A program made the translations under genes and the position numbers. Shown here piece after piece: positions 1 to 13,251 of a stretch of 64,000 nt of DNA. The stretch comes from Phytoseiulus persimilis (taxonomy: Eukaryota; Arthropoda; Arachnida; Mesostigmata; Phytoseiidae), in assembly GCA_037576195.1 (NCBI GenBank), contig CM075101.1, positions 49,786,001-49,850,000 on the forward strand, read 5' to 3'. Positions within the stretch are counted from its first letter, which is position 1. Every line of letters begins with the position of its first letter. Under the pieces are notes generated by a model, which did no database searches, was not told the origin of the DNA, and was given only the letters and a program-made list of their open reading frames with translations.

Positions 1-3000
1 GAGCCCCCATCAATGCAGATGACTCTCCTCTGTGGGCGCAAAAATTATAGGCGGATTTGGCAACTCGGTCCGTCCAAGACATGGCTTTCGAGAGGATTCT
101 TCACTCGTCATTCCCAGAGTCCTCGAGGCTAGCTCAGGGCGGAGGCTGAGGATATGAGTTTTCCAAGAAGAGCTCGTCCGTGGCGTCGCTCCGAATCGTC
201 GTTGAGTTTCGTCCTTTCCAAGAATGAAGGGTCCGAGGCAAGCCTCGGTGTCTTCGCCGCAATCGCCACGCAGCCTATCAGAAGAATCAATACGAGAGCC
301 GACGCGACGGAACCGCTCTTCCTCTTCAAACTGCGGGGAGTCGGAAACATATTCCCGGGAACGATGACCTCCCATTCGTTAATAAGGTGGGGGCACAAAT
401 GGAAGTATTAGAGCGGTCCGAGCGCACGTCTGGTGGGTCATCCTCGAGTTAACCGGGGAGCGAATCTCGCCCTCGAGAAGTGAACAATCGGGAAAAGTCT
501 ACGAGTGAATGGAACTGCGGTGTCCTCTCGATGAGCATGATAAACTCGAGTCCCGGACGAAGTCAGCTCAGCGATGTCTCTCCCCTCAAGACTACGTCGC
601 TCCCTCACTGAGCAACCTCACTTCTGGAATGAGGTGGTTATTCGCGAGTCGAAATCGAATGGAGGAACACAGAATCATAACGCTTGCCTCTTCATCGAAA
701 ACCCGTGAATCAGCGATCTTCCAAACACCCCCCAGACTCAATCTTTCTCACTCGCCGTGGAGAGGATGACCTAGTTATCGCCGGTTGTTCCCCGATAGCA
801 AGTTGGAATGGGTGATGGCAGCTCTCCTAATTTTCACTCGGAGCAGATTCTGCTTCCCGAGTCTTGGCATCTCCACCATTCGCATCAAGAATGTATCCAC
901 GTTGATCCAATTCTCTACTACGCAGGAATGTCAGGCCAGCGATTTACAGAATCGTGGTCAAGCTCTTGTAGAGGACCAGCCTTACCACTGTGGTGGATGA
1001 AGTTATTTTAATGAACCCACATTCGTCTCCAATGAAATGAAACGCTCAATGGAAACGACACAGGCCAAGCCTTCGTTTTTCTGATGGAAGCTGTGTTTCA
1101 CTCCATTGAGGGGAGAGGCGACTCCTGGAAAAGCTCACGGTCATCGTTGCCTGTCTCTGCATTGTGTGGCGATTCTCGGTGAGGTTGATTGAGGAACTCG
1201 TACGCGACGACGACTTCGAGCTAATTCTGCTCGATTCGTGACGACGAGCAATGCCAGTACATGGCCTGATGCTGGATACACGAGTATGCGTCAGGCCTCT
1301 GTGAACAAGAGAACCTGAGAAGATCATCCACAATGATTCGCGCAAGCGGATTCACAGCCTCTTTCCTGGGTCTCAGTTTCCCGCGACTGTCCCATCCACG
1401 CCTTCTCGCAGACTGGGAGGTCTCAAGGGAGGATCGCGGGCGCCAGTGGCGGTTGGCGGGAATTTCACGATCTGGGCATCGGAGAAAGTTCGAACTGTTT
1501 TGAACAGATCCCTTCTCGGCTTCGAGATCGGAGATGCATCGAGCTTTCTGCAGGTCCTCACTTGGTGTTCAAGTGATCTCTCAGAGACAGGCATTCCGTG
1601 CCGCAAAACTCCATCAACAGATTCAATGATTCCTTCGGCATCCTTTGAGAGCTTCATGATCGGGACGTGCTTGCGATGGAAAAAACTGGAGTTCGTTCCA
1701 TCATGAGGCGAGAGTTCCTTATCCATGTTTCCGGCACTGCACATGAGCAGCCTCAAGTGTGTGACTTCGATATTCCCCACCGTTGTCCTCTTCCGCTCAT
1801 TTCGAAATCACTCACGAAGAGCGCGTGATCAAATGACGGAGTTATTCGCAAGTTATTGTGGGTTCCTCGGAGGTCCTGGGATTTTAACGAAAAAAGTCTC
1901 GGCACGCAGACGATCTCTGTCTGGTTGACATATAGGAGGCAGTGCGCTACCGTAGCGTGCAGAGCTCTCAGGCTTCGGCCAGGTTTGATCGAGTCTTTCG
2001 GATTGATCGCCGCGGAAAGTTGACCCCCCAACCATAGGGACCATGGTCGTGCACTTTTTTTCTTCTTCTGGAAACTACGATTCTGGAGCGAAATAACAAG
2101 CTCGGAGACATCTATTCTGGGCGAAAGCGAATGATTGGCACACTTCTCGAAGCCTCCCCACAGAAAAAAACGAGACCCGAAATCTGATAGGAAGCTGAGC
2201 TCCCCGAAATGAACCCGGTTTTCCTCTACTTGAATTCGAATTTAGCAAAATCCAGCCCGGTGGCCACTGATGGTAACGAAACCAGGTCTTGGAGCTTACC
2301 GAATGTTGAGTTCCAACTCACTGTCCTCTGTGCTCCCCGGGCTGTAAACTTTGTCAGCAGCTGGAGCTGTGAGCGGTCAGAGTGAACGGACCGACCACCA
2401 TGCCGGAGCGCGGAAAGCGATCTCAAGACCCAGGAGTCAGGATGGGACACGGTTTTGTGAAGCGTTATATGGTCAACTTCTTATGCAGGGAGCATTCTTG
2501 GGAGGAAAAATCCACACGTCTCTATAAAAGCTTAACGAGTTTTTCTGCTGCGCTGAGCGTTGCACGTAACGATTGCCCGACGTGTCTGGCATAGCTCACC
2601 CGGACGTTAACATCTCGCTTGTCTCGCATGCTTTATGGTCAGCGATCTCCGGTCTCGAATTTTGTCCTGGAGATACTTCTGACGGGCACTCGCATGACAA
2701 AAGCATGGCGTCGGTTCACAGTCGGGGAGCTTTTCTATTAGCGAGCTTAAACAGGTCTCCGAATGCCGCTGCAGACAGCTCCTCGACGGTAAAACCAACT
2801 TCCCGAGAGGCGAGACGACTTCTTTATCAATATTGATGCATTTGGCGATCGTCTAGGAGAGTGTGGCCTCCTCGGAACGTGCCCTTGAAAGAACAGAAAT
2901 AAACAGATCTTGAGAGCTCTTCCGAACCCGAATTCTACCGCCATGAGTCTTCTAGAGTCCGTTTTCGAAACGGATTGCCGCAGCCGAGCTCCGCGGCAAG

Positions 3001-6000
3001 CGGCTAATAGGTTCAAGAGAAATATCACCACACGCATCTGAAACGGTGCAGTCCCGGAAGCGCCTGTTCTGCTCCCCTCCCGTTTCTCAAGAGGTTCTGA
3101 ACGTTGCTTCGCTTTGTTGCAGTTCCGCCCCGGAATTTTTTTTTCGAAAAATAACCTCCGCCGCATCTACGGGTTGTTCCAGTTTTTGAGAAACGGTTTC
3201 AGCGTGAACAACAGCGCCTGGTCAACAGTGCTTCGGCATCATGGTGTATCACTCCGAGACCCTCGAGCGAACTCGCAGTTTCGCAAGAGAGCCCCTCGTG
3301 AAACGGAAACGACTTCAACGGCATTAGCGTCTGCACGGTGAATAACATCAGAACACCTGAAGAGGATGCGATGCTTCCAGCCTGCGCATCAACTGATAGT
3401 CCCCCGTTCGAGAGGAGAATCCAGCAGACAAGCTGCAGAAGACATTCACTGACAATTTCCCATGGAAGATGAAGAACCGACTGAAATTAGCAAGAGTATC
3501 ATTCACTCCGTTCTCGGATGGCTTTTTTGAATCGCAGCGATATCTCGAGAGATAGGGCTCCTCACCCGCAAAGTTTTGAGGCAACACCCGGAGTCCGAGA
3601 CTGTGCGCACCAATCACTCCGCTTAGAAGCCGTCCTTCCTCTCTATCGGATTGCTCCGCTGAATCATCGGAGAATCAAGTTCCCTGCGTCCATCTCCACA
3701 GACGCCACCGCCATTCTGCGGCCATTCATGCGTACCTGAACCGGTCACGGATCTATCTATCAATACAAATGAAAGTAGGACGTATGTCTGTCTGCCTGAC
3801 CGCCTGCTCACAGACAGGCAGGCCTCTCCTCTCAATCTATCTATGATAAAGATCGATGTGAAAATATGAATGAAAGTCGAACCAACGTCTCTGTTTCCTC
3901 TCTGTGTTCGCGGAAGACTTCGACACCAATAGTCCGATCAGAATGGATCTTCCCAGATCAGGTACTACAGGTCACCCAGACAGACATTGGCACTCCCAAC
4001 CCCTTGCCTCATCCCCTCCCACCCCTCAAATCGCCAGAAAAAGTGCCCATATCCCACTCTCTGACCGGTATGGAACCTTCTCCATGATGCCGAGTTGATG
4101 TGCCGAAGGACATGAGCCCCTACTCTCTCTCCCTCCCCCATTCTTTGAGAATAATTGCGTGCAGGCTCGCGATCCTTTATCACTCGGAACGACAAGCCGA
4201 AAAAACCCCGCCATGCCACGCGGTCTGTTTTATGCTCCACCAGCCATTCTTAACTCCACCAACCATATCTAACGCTGCAGCTGCGACGAGATCACTCATT
4301 CAAAAGTGGACCAGTCAAAAGAACTCGCGTGGCTCGGACGGTCCGGCTCTCGATGAGCTCGTCGAGTTCAAGAAGTATTCCATGTGAACGGGTTCGGAAA
4401 CCCGAAATGTGTACTCACATACGCGTCGGAGCCAGAGCTCCACGATCGATGGTGTCGGATGAGCCAATTAATCCTCTGAATCAACGATGGCTTCTCTCGC
4501 ACGACAAATCTATTTGGAGCTCGGTATAAGGCTCTAAGCAACAGGTTGGGAAACACGCATGTCAACATTTCCGGGATGATCTGAGAAAGGATGGGAGCAT
4601 GGTACCAAGCCTCATCTGATTCTTCCACACGATGCCAGGATCGCACCTCCCGTGCGGGGAAGTATGGGGTTCTCAGGGAACGGCTCGGATCGCGTCGAAC
4701 CTGCATACGGCAGTCCAACTGAATGAGCCAGAGTTCAGAATGACCTTGGTTAAAAAATGTGAGGAGCACGTAGGTAACAGCATGAAGTAAAAATTGTGAG
4801 CTCGAGAACGTACCTTCCATGAGTGGAAGTGGAAAGCATCGTAGAGAGACCGAAATTTTTCGGTGAAAAACTGTTATATTCTCTCGAGATCCCGTATTTC
4901 TGTAGTATCTACTAGCTCCATTTGTGACCAGGCGTGAGGAATCCAACAGGAAGAATTGACTGGAATGTTATGCACCCTTGACTGAGCTGAGGAGCTTGGA
5001 AGAGGGATGGTGGGTGAGATGTGCAATCGGGCCAATCGGTGTAACGGATTTTCAGAGCTGTAGGCTGTACCTGTTCGAGACCAGCTGATGAGTCAGATAC
5101 AGGGCAATTGCGGGGGTGTGCACCGGGGACAATGTTTCACTCAGTAAACAGCAGCCCACGTTGCCAAGCCTTCTGTGTTGCTTGGAAAATTATGGCATGA
5201 TATTGTATTTCTTGACCAAGATATGGTTGAGTGTGTTTTTGATACATCTATCACCATCCTTCTTTTCATCTCCGGATCGCCATAGGTCGATCATAGGTCG
5301 CGTTCTCCAAGTTTCCTAGTTTTCTTACCCAGGAGCCGAGAGATTGGAGACCCCTTTTAAGTTCGATCTGCTCTTGCATCAGATCCGCACTTCGTTCATG
5401 CCCTTCGTACTGATTGTGAGATACTCGACAGGATCGGCCCCGAAGTATCCTAAGCGGAAATCTCGACAACCTCCGTTCGCGTAGCACAAGATGTTTTGTT
5501 CTCCTGAATGCTTCAGGGAGTCCTCAGCGCAAGTCGGTGCCTTCAAGTACGCTCCCTCAGTCGGAATCTGTGCTCAGCTCACAGGCCTTGACCCGAACCG
5601 TAGGTGAGGGACTCAGCAGGTACTAAGCCTCACAGACATCCTCCCGGGTGGGAACGTTCGTTACCGGAGTCTTGATTGAGAGGATCGTGAGCATTTTTTC
5701 CCGAGTCGTTCTCTCGTCAGGATTTTCAGCCGTCTGCCTGAGTTGTGAAAAGGATGGAACGACAACAGCCAGAAGCTCATGACCGCCTCAAGGTGTTGAG
5801 AGAAATCTTTCTTTGATCTCTCCTCGGCGGTTCTGCGGATTGAGAGCAAGGGTCGACCTCGAACCACAACGAATCGTGGGAACGCACTGATGAGGCAAAT
5901 AACCCAGGAAATCCCGAACTCGATGAGCTGAGCGCTCTCCGTCGGACCGCGACGCGTTCCTTCGTCAAGTAGGCGCTCCTCCACGAAGGGCATACATAGC

Positions 6001-8758
6001 CCCAATACTCGTAGTCTCGGAACAATCATCCGCATTTTCTTGAGATAGCACCGACAGAGACCTCCTTCAGTCGTATTCTCCTCGATTCTCCCATCGAACG
6101 CTCTGCGAAGAAAAGGGGGAATGAGCTTCGAGCGGAGGTGAACAAATGAAGGGTAAATCGAAGGAGGTGGGAGACGAGAAGGAGAAACTGGAGGCAAAAT
6201 AAGAGAAAACTCGACTCATCAGAGCAGTTCTCGTCCATCCGGACAGAAGTCTGGCACCTCCCTTTGGGTTGTCCTACCCTTTGCCCGTGGGAGAGTCGCG
6301 GAGCACCCTCGCCCGCCGACCAAACAACTCGACGAGTCGCGGCAAAACTTCACTCTTTCATCAATGTCTGCTGCTGAAGCCACCTAACAGTCGGGAATCT
6401 CCGTGATGACATCAACATATCAGTGAAGCTCGAACGTTCGTAGTGTAGCAAGTGTTGTCATCGTCGGACTTTTATTTTCTTCTCGTTCAGGCATGCAGCC
6501 ACTGCTTTCGACGCCGGTGAGTCTCGCTCAGGCCTTGCTTCGCGAATCTTTCAAATCCGAAGCACACGTCGTCTCAGAGAACCCGGATGTGAACAGAACG
6601 GTAGATATTCAGAGTAAATCGTGACTTCGCCTGAGAAAATGATGCCGGATCGCTATCCCAGAAGGAACATCTTGTCTGAACGATCTCCGTGCGTTCTGAG
6701 AGCGCGGCCGCCGGTGCGCGGAAAGCGAAGAGCCATCCGAGGCGCGCCACGTTCCCCTCTATTTCGTTCACCTGGCGGGAGCCGTGGCACATATGGCAAC
6801 GATTGTGGCACGAGAGTTTCTCGGTCCGTGCGAGTCGCGAGCACCGCCAAAGCGGAACTCGACAGGGTATCGCTGATGGAGGGTAATCTGCTGTTTGTGG
6901 AGTCGAATCCCCTTCTTTTGTCCTCTCCGCGTGCCCCTCTTGACTGGGTGTGCCACGTACTCGATCAAGCTCAGTTACGCGTTCTCAGCACGCCGGAGAG
7001 CTTTGCGAGACTTTGCGTCGACAGCGACGTCGATGCGATACACTTGATGCGAAGTCGTGAGCTGCTCATGCGTCAGAACGATATCTCGAAAAAAAAGTAT
7101 CTTTCATACCCTTTTGATAGGTTCGCTCCCCCGAACTTCATTCGCCAGACGGGCTGACTGAATCTGCCTGGCGAGCTGCTGACACCGACATCTGCTGTTG
7201 ACACCAATTGAGGACGCACTGACTATGGGACTGAAATATCGAGCAACCGTGGTTCTCGAAATGATCAAGTTCGTTAAATGCCTTCTCTCGGGGAAGCTCG
7301 GGGGATGAGAGATCCTATAGATTGAGGAACGGCGCTGCCGGGGAAACGGATATGGGGAGCAGTGACTGGATTTTTCTGTACCAACGAACTTCATCCTCGG
7401 AAGCTGTGACACGTTCTGGCTAGAAGTCGTCTCCGTGGAGGACTTCACGTGACGGCGAGAGCTGATATCGAACGTGAGATTTCCCATCATTTCGATAGAG
7501 GTCCCTTCAAGTGCACGCCGCGAGAGAGGGGCGAGAACGGGGAGGAGGACTGTTCGAAAGTCTACGTGCGTCGGCGAGTTCAAACGTGCGCGTTAAAAAT
7601 TCAGTGCGATGCCTATTCGCTCTCACCGCTCGTCAACTGGACACTTTTCCATCAGCTCTTCGATCAGCCCAACCCCACGCTGGGCTTCCAAGCATATGAC
7701 ATGAAACTCGAGGGAACGAGGAATTTAAATTGAAGCTGGTTTAGAAAGCATCGATTTGAACAGCTTACGCGGAACTTCGAACGCAACTCGCAGAATAGAC
7801 TGAGAGAGAGTGAATTAGGTGGTAAGGAGTGGGTGCTTGTCGATACGGTGTCTGCTTCGCACGGAAGGGGGAACATGTGAGTTCTAACCCCTGACGAGCA
7901 GAGTGCTGATGTGTGAGCAGATGGACGAACAGCTAACATCCCACTCACGTTGCTCTTTCGGCTCCGGGGAGTTTTTTTTTTGTTATCTTCCCTCTTTGGG
8001 ATCTTAAAACCTGTGTAAAGAGCCTACAGACGACACCTGGAGGCAACTCTGCCGATGTGAAGGTTGGATCAGCACGGACTGGGGGAATCCTCCAATCCGG
8101 TATACTATGAAACTGATTTGGACAGCGCTTCGAAGCGAAGATGGATGATCGTTCGAATTGTGCGTGCGCGCAAAACTGCACTGAACTGCCCTTGCAGATC
8201 ACGTAACTACCATCGGAATTCAAACTCGACATATATTCCACGGAAGTTCGCTGTCTTTGGAATCTCATTTTGCCGCGATCCATGATAGTGCAAAAGCTTC
8301 GTGATAACTCCGTGTCAGGGAATGCTGCAAAATGGGAAAATAATCGAGAGAAAATGTTCTCTCCCACCTCAGAGACTTCACTCAAAATGATACGTTTCAG
8401 CCAGCCTCCGAGGCGAAGCTCTCGGTGGGCATCGATGGTAAATTTACCCCGTATTGTTGCTCGTTCGGTGATGTCGTTTCGTAGCCCGTGGCTGCTACGA
8501 GAAATCGAACGCTGTTCCTGTAATTTGTTACCGACGGTGGCTCCGGCATCTTCCTCAGACGCAACCACAGCAGTTTCGGCTTGAAAACGGCTTTCCTGTG
8601 ATCAGCGTCTGTTCTATACGTGTCGCGTTTGAGAAATGGCTCTGAGCCCCCCACTCCAAAGGCCTTGAGGACTGTTGTGTACGAGAGTGATAGCCATCGG
8701 ATAGAGGTGGCCTTTGTTCGAGAATGGCTTTTTCTCATATCTGGAAATTCAGGAGTAG
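1..8758. other. No gene recognised; intergenic or intronic
   Basis: Open frames here reach 178-207 codons (for example 5661-6197 minus, 6621-7157 plus, 7945-8568 minus) but overlap each other on opposite strands and show no domain, motif or composition pointing to a real protein. A TGTCTGTCTGCCTG tract lies at about 3785-3798 and a poly-T at 7972-7981. Confidence 0.5.
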
Positions 8759-8766
8759 GTAATGAG
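8759..8766. repeat. Left target-site duplication GTAATGAG of the hAT element
   Basis: Eight bases directly outside the left terminal repeat, identical to 11162-11169. Confidence 0.92.
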
Positions 8767-8787
8767 TAGGGCCAGAGACTTCATGCA
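8767..8787 (+). repeat. hAT left terminal inverted repeat (21 bp)
   Basis: Starts TAGGGCCAGAG and ends CATGCA. It is a perfect reverse complement of 11141-11161; similarity stops at the 22nd base. Confidence 0.93.
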
Positions 8788-8955
8788 GTTTGCATAGTGC
8801 ATATGCAGTATACTCAAAGCATGGTGCAACATGCATGTTGCATATTTGATATGAATATTGCATGGCGCATATGCAGCATGCAAACTGCATGATGAATTGA
8901 ATCGATTCAGAGGAATACAGCTCTCTTCGCGGAAAATTACAATTTATTGTGAGCC

Positions 8956-10530
8956 TCATTGATTGCAGAGTGCTAAAACGTACATTTTCATGTTTTCGAA
9001 CTCGAAGCCTTGACGGTTGTCCCTCAACAAAGCTTTGTACTTCGAGAACGTGCGTTCGACCTCTACGGAGCTGCAAGGGGTGAATTTGAATCGAGAGAGC
9101 TCCTCGCAACTGTATGTCTCGATGACTCTTGCGGTTTCTTCATGAGTTATACCCTGCAGAGAGCGCGAGATTGTCCTCAACTTCTGGAAACCCTCGTTCT
9201 TGTCGAATACTCTCGCACATCATTCTCGTTCTCTGCACATCATTTCGGAAATCGTCGATCAAATGTACAGCGTCCGACAGCGGCAGTGAGCGACTCTCTG
9301 ATTCGGCGATAATCTGGGGTAATGCACTGAACTTGGCGCGAATGACTGAGAGTTCCGCTTTTAAGGAGGGTTTCCTGAATATTTCCTTTGATTCTCTGAT
9401 CGATGCTGCGTCCTCTGAAACAACGAAGCCTCGAAGCGCCTCGAAGTTCTCTGCGCAGTAGAGCGCTGCCTCTATCCACGTGCCCCATCGTGTAGGTATG
9501 GGCGATGGCGGCAAAGGTATAGCCAGCTCACGATGGAAGAGTTGCTGTCGGTGGGGAGCCTTCAGGAACACCTTCTTCATATTTGAGATGAGAGTGTCAG
9601 CATCCGGGAAACAACGTCTCACTTCTTACGCGATCCTGTGCGGACCGTGGGCCACACATGTCACATGGCAGAGCTTCGGGAAGATATTTTGTAGAGTTTT
9701 CGCTGCCTTCACCATGTACGACGCAGCGTCCGACACGAAGAGTAAGACGCGATCGTAACACATCCTATCATGCCACAGTTTTTGCAAGGTGTCACAGAAT
9801 TGCTGGGCTATCTTTGTCGAGCTCGTTGCTTCGAGAGTTTCAAAGGCGAATAGGAAACACCTTCCGGACCTCTCCGAGACCAATTCGCCGAGGACCACGT
9901 TTGCTATGAACCTGCCACAACGATCGGTGGTTTCATCAATTGAAACCCATATGGGCTTGTCCTGTAAGACTTGCCGGATGTTTTCGAGGCTCTCCTGGTA
10001 GATCCCAGGAACATAGCCGTCCCGAAGCGTTGTCGGAGCCGGAACATGCTCGCCAGTCCACGTTTCGAGAAAGTTTTCCAAGATGAGGGTTTTGCAACTT
10101 GTCCAGGGGGATATCAGCTTTGAGGAAGGCGTTGACGAGCTCTGCCGAATACTGACTCTTCTCCGAGCTTTGAGATGACCTGGTCAGATCTTCTCTCTTA
10201 CTTGACAGAGCGTCGCGCCTTTTCAGAGCCTCTTTGTGCTTCGCTGTGCCGATGTGCTGTTCAAGCGTGAACTTTCTTGGGTTCGCGAACATCTTCGAGC
10301 ACGCGATGCACGTAATCGATTCCTCATCGCACTCGAAAACGTCGGATCCGAAAACTTCTGCAAGTTCCCCCGGGGTCGACTACTTCCTGGGCATAATGCA
10401 AACGATCTATGGCACAAACACGACTGATGTTAACCCGAAGGGGATCCTGTGCTAGAATGAATCTGTGCCTAGAGTCAGAACGATTTCTTCCCCGTCGTCT
10501 TGTAAATGCAAGATGATCCGCTGACATCTA
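8956..10530 (-). pseudogene. Decayed hAT transposase with N-terminal CGGBP1-like zinc finger
   Basis: Read on the minus strand, the order is: a basic N-terminal stretch; a C2H2 finger (CIAC, then QH, then KH; spacing C-x2-C-x14-H-x5-H, as I recall it for CGGBP1); the first catalytic-region motif SIDETTDR (near 9917-9947); CVAHGPH (9629-9658), matching the hAT CxxH motif; PTRWGTW (near 9475-9497); and the dimerisation-domain motif VERTFSKYKALL (near 9033-9059). Four disruptions are visible: a frameshift in the C4G4 run near 10370, a frameshift near 10078, a TAA at 9626-9628 in an otherwise continuous frame (GPHRIA, stop, EVRRCF), and a frameshift near 9160-9190. The final TGA (8956-8958) is followed eight bases later by AATAAA (minus strand; 8943-8948), probably the element's own poly(A) signal. 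Frame conservation apart from these lesions suggests moderate age. Confidence 0.88.
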
Positions 10531-10854
10531 TGTGCCGCGATGATTCAATGCTGCGAGTCGCTTTGGGGAGTTCTCAAGGTTTCCTCTCATACATTTCTGA
10601 GCTCTGGTCGAGGATGCTCGATCATCAGAACTCAGGCTAATCGAGACATCATCCGGGAGCGTCAAACTTCACCTCATACCCGACTGAAATGGAATAGGCG
10701 TTGAACAAGCCCGAGAGGGAGCGGAAGCAAGCCCGTCCCGGGAGGACACGATAATCATACTATATCAAGCGACAAACTCATGGTTCAGCGTGAAATAATG
10801 AAAATAATGAAGATCCAGATTTTCGGGCCCTCATTGAAATGCTCGTGCCTTCAT

Positions 10855-10925
10855 ATTTTTTGTGCATATTTTAGTGCATATTTTGGTGCATATTTGCATA
10901 CTTTAACTGCACATTTTTACGCAGA
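10855..10925. repeat. hAT subterminal repeats (TGCATATT motifs)
   Basis: Several near-identical TGCATATT-type words occur about every 14-16 bases, with variants TTTAG, TTGG and TTGCA after each. Similar TGCAT/ATGCA words fill 8785-8895 at the other end. Placement at both ends fits transposase-binding sites. Confidence 0.6.
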
Positions 10926-11140
10926 TTTGAAACAAAGACTGCGCAGCTAGTCGAAGGGCTCCCGGTGTAACGGACGCAATACCAAACAAGCTATAAAACT
11001 CGAGTTCCCGTCCCCTGGGTGGCGACAGGGGGGGTTTTAGAGGCCACACCTCACTACCTGGGCAAAGAACTCTTCCCGTGGTGTCCGGAGGGACTTTCCC
11101 TCCTGTCATAATGAGAAAAAAAAAAAACTGCACATTTTTG

Positions 11141-11161
11141 TGCATGAAGTCTCTGGCCCTA
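11141..11161 (-). repeat. hAT right terminal inverted repeat (21 bp)
   Basis: Reads TGCATGAAG to GGCCCTA on the plus strand, a perfect reverse complement of 8767-8787. It is preceded by an A-tract at 11116-11127. Confidence 0.93.
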
Positions 11162-11169
11162 GTAATGAG
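11162..11169. repeat. Right target-site duplication GTAATGAG of the hAT element
   Basis: Eight bases directly outside the right terminal repeat, identical to 8759-8766. Confidence 0.92.
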
Positions 11170-12667
11170 GCATCGGAACGTTGGAACGGTGCCGAATCGG
11201 GGCCATGGCAGTAACTGGAATGCTGATAGATGCCGGCAGATGTCTGAGCGGCTGCACTTTCCAAAATCGCTCCAACACCCGCCAATGCTATTCTTAAACA
11301 TTGTTCATATTTACGGACGAGTCGGCATCGTCGCTCGACGGAGCTGACCAAGTTCTTGGATGTTGATCAAACATTTTGTGTGTCCCACGGCCGTCTCCGT
11401 CAGGGGCGCCGGGTCCGGTTTGTGCATCAGGAGGCTTCAAACGCCTCGTTAGTAACGAAAACGAACGAGCTCAAGCACTGTACTCTCTGAGCATCGAGGA
11501 TAATGAACTCACTGGCCCGAGGTCTTTTGGGTGCTCCCGGGGGTGCTCGCAGTCTTCCGCAAGAATTCCGAAGTACATTCTCGTTCCGGCAGTCGTAGCT
11601 CTTGTCGGGAGCTCGGCGAATTGCTCAATTCATTTCTGAGTGGGTCGGCGGACTCTCCATTGAGGCACATCAACTCTGATTCCTGCGGGCTTCGCAGGAT
11701 CTCGCTCCCGCTAAGTTGGACGGCTCCTCGATAACGCCATAATTCAAAGAACTTTCTTAAGTTCTAGTTTCTTGAAAGAACCCGTTCAGGGGAACCGAAC
11801 GGTCTCGTCCCTTTCGTTCAAGCATAACTTGTTGTCGCCCAGCAGAACACCGGCTAGCATCGTGCGATCTGAGTTGTTCCAGTCCGGCGAACATGCGAGA
11901 GTGTTTGTTTCACGGACCTAAATAGTTTTTCCCGACCGCTACACTTCGGAATCGTCTCGACTCCTCAAGGTTCGAATCGAGGGCACGCCTACGCAGACGC
12001 TGCTCCCTCTCCGATGGATGTGACGGATTGATTGGAGGACGTCGGATCTCAAATTGAGTTTCCCCCGATATCTCTACTTTCGGCACTGAGTTATTCAACT
12101 GAGGAGGTTGGCCAAGCACCCAAGACCCCAGACTGCATTCCGCCGCCGACGGCGTTCGGACTCGCCGGTTTGCGCCATACAACAATATGCCCTCGGCACG
12201 CCTAAACTCGGACATCCCGGATGTCTCCCTCGGAATCTGCCATTTCTGACGCACGACATCCCGAATGTATGTAGACGCACTGTCCGGCGAAAGTAATGTC
12301 GCAACGCGTTGGATTTTTGGGGAGGAGCGGGGAAACGTTTCGAATGATATTCACACTGAATACAATGTCTTTCGTACACAACTCCGGACACTTATCGGTG
12401 GTGACTTCATTCCTCCTTCGGATAACACTGCTGCCTCATAAATCCATGGAACGCTGGTGGAAGTAGCGTTATTTTTACCGCATGGATTCCGGTGGGTTGT
12501 AAGCTCTAAGAAGAGCTCGCAGTTGGAGATTCCGTGCGTCGATCCTGAGCTGACTCAACTCCTCGTTTATGATCGTCTTCGCTCATGCTCCTGTTCATAT
12601 ACTTCCTGCTCAGGAAACTATGCAAGACTTTCACATTGCTCGTGTGGTATCAAGAGACAGGTTGCTC
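11170..12667. other. No feature recognised between the hAT and the foldback element
   Basis: Only short overlapping open frames; no repeats or motifs seen. Confidence 0.5.
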
Positions 12668-12669
12668 TA

Positions 12670-12998
12670 CAGGGTGGCTTTTTTTAGTCGGGAATTTTCG
12701 AGCCCGATCTTGTTTTGGTCATAACTTCGTCAATTTTTCAACTTCGTCACAGTGATCGATAGAGGATATCGAGGCGGTCATTCTGATACAAAATTCAGGA
12801 GGATCCGGTCAGGAGATGGTTTTGAAAATGACCCTTCCTTTTTTTTCGAGGTCTTCCTAAAAGTTATCGTAAAAACGTCAATATTTATCGGATCGGACTC
12901 GTGGAGGTAGCATTCGACGCGCAAAAGGAAGCCCGTCATTCGCCGGAAAACCGAGCGAAGTTATCTCATTTCCCCGAAGAATGGCAAGCGATCGTATC
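12670..12998 (+). repeat. Left arm of the foldback element
   Basis: From CAGGGTGGC to GATCGTATC; pairs with 13252-13595. Shared blocks include AGTCGGGAATTTTCGAGCCC, CAGGAGATGGTTTTGAAAAT and CGTCAATATTTATCGGATCG. Confidence 0.85.
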
Positions 12999-13251
12999 AA
13001 CCCCTTTTTCAAGGCCTTGCCCATTGGCTAATTTCGTTTTCCTCGCTTTTCCCCGCATTTCTTCTCGTAACTCCTCAACGAGGCAGAATCGGAGATATCT
13101 CCCTCGGTGAAAATTACTCAGAAATGGGTGAATCATGCGAACATTGAGCTGCGAGGTCGATCCGATGATTTTTGATTTTCACCGGAAATCACCCATGCTC
13201 AGGATTCCGCCCTCGGTTGCCAAAATCACCCTCGACACCAAAGGAATTCTC

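Larger units (their letters stand above)
8767..11161 (-). mobile_element. Structurally complete, non-autonomous-by-decay hAT DNA transposon (2395 bp)
   Basis: The element is bounded by perfect 21-bp terminal inverted repeats beginning TAGGGCCAGAGACTTC and flanked on both sides by the 8-bp duplication GTAATGAG. The duplication fits the nTnnnnAn preference described for Ac-type hAT elements. Inside, on the minus strand, lies a broken hAT transposase (about 8956-10530). Both ends are dense in TGCAT/TGCATAT motifs (8785-8895 and 10855-10925), which are likely transposase-binding subterminal repeats. The clean termini indicate a real single insertion. The reading frame has at least four lesions, so this copy could move only if mobilised in trans. 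Confidence 0.93.

Noticed and set aside
129..398. Minus-strand frame with a hydrophobic segment resembling a signal anchor (ALVLILLIGCVAIAA)
   Set aside because: One hydrophobic stretch in an isolated short frame at the window edge is not enough to call a gene.
4368..4946. 192-codon minus-strand open frame as a gene
   Set aside because: No domain, no codon or motif signal; length is expected by chance at about 50% GC in 64 kb.
7945..8568. 207-codon minus-strand open frame as a gene
   Set aside because: Overlaps a 104-codon frame on the other strand, has no recognisable motif, and I see no supporting splice or start context.
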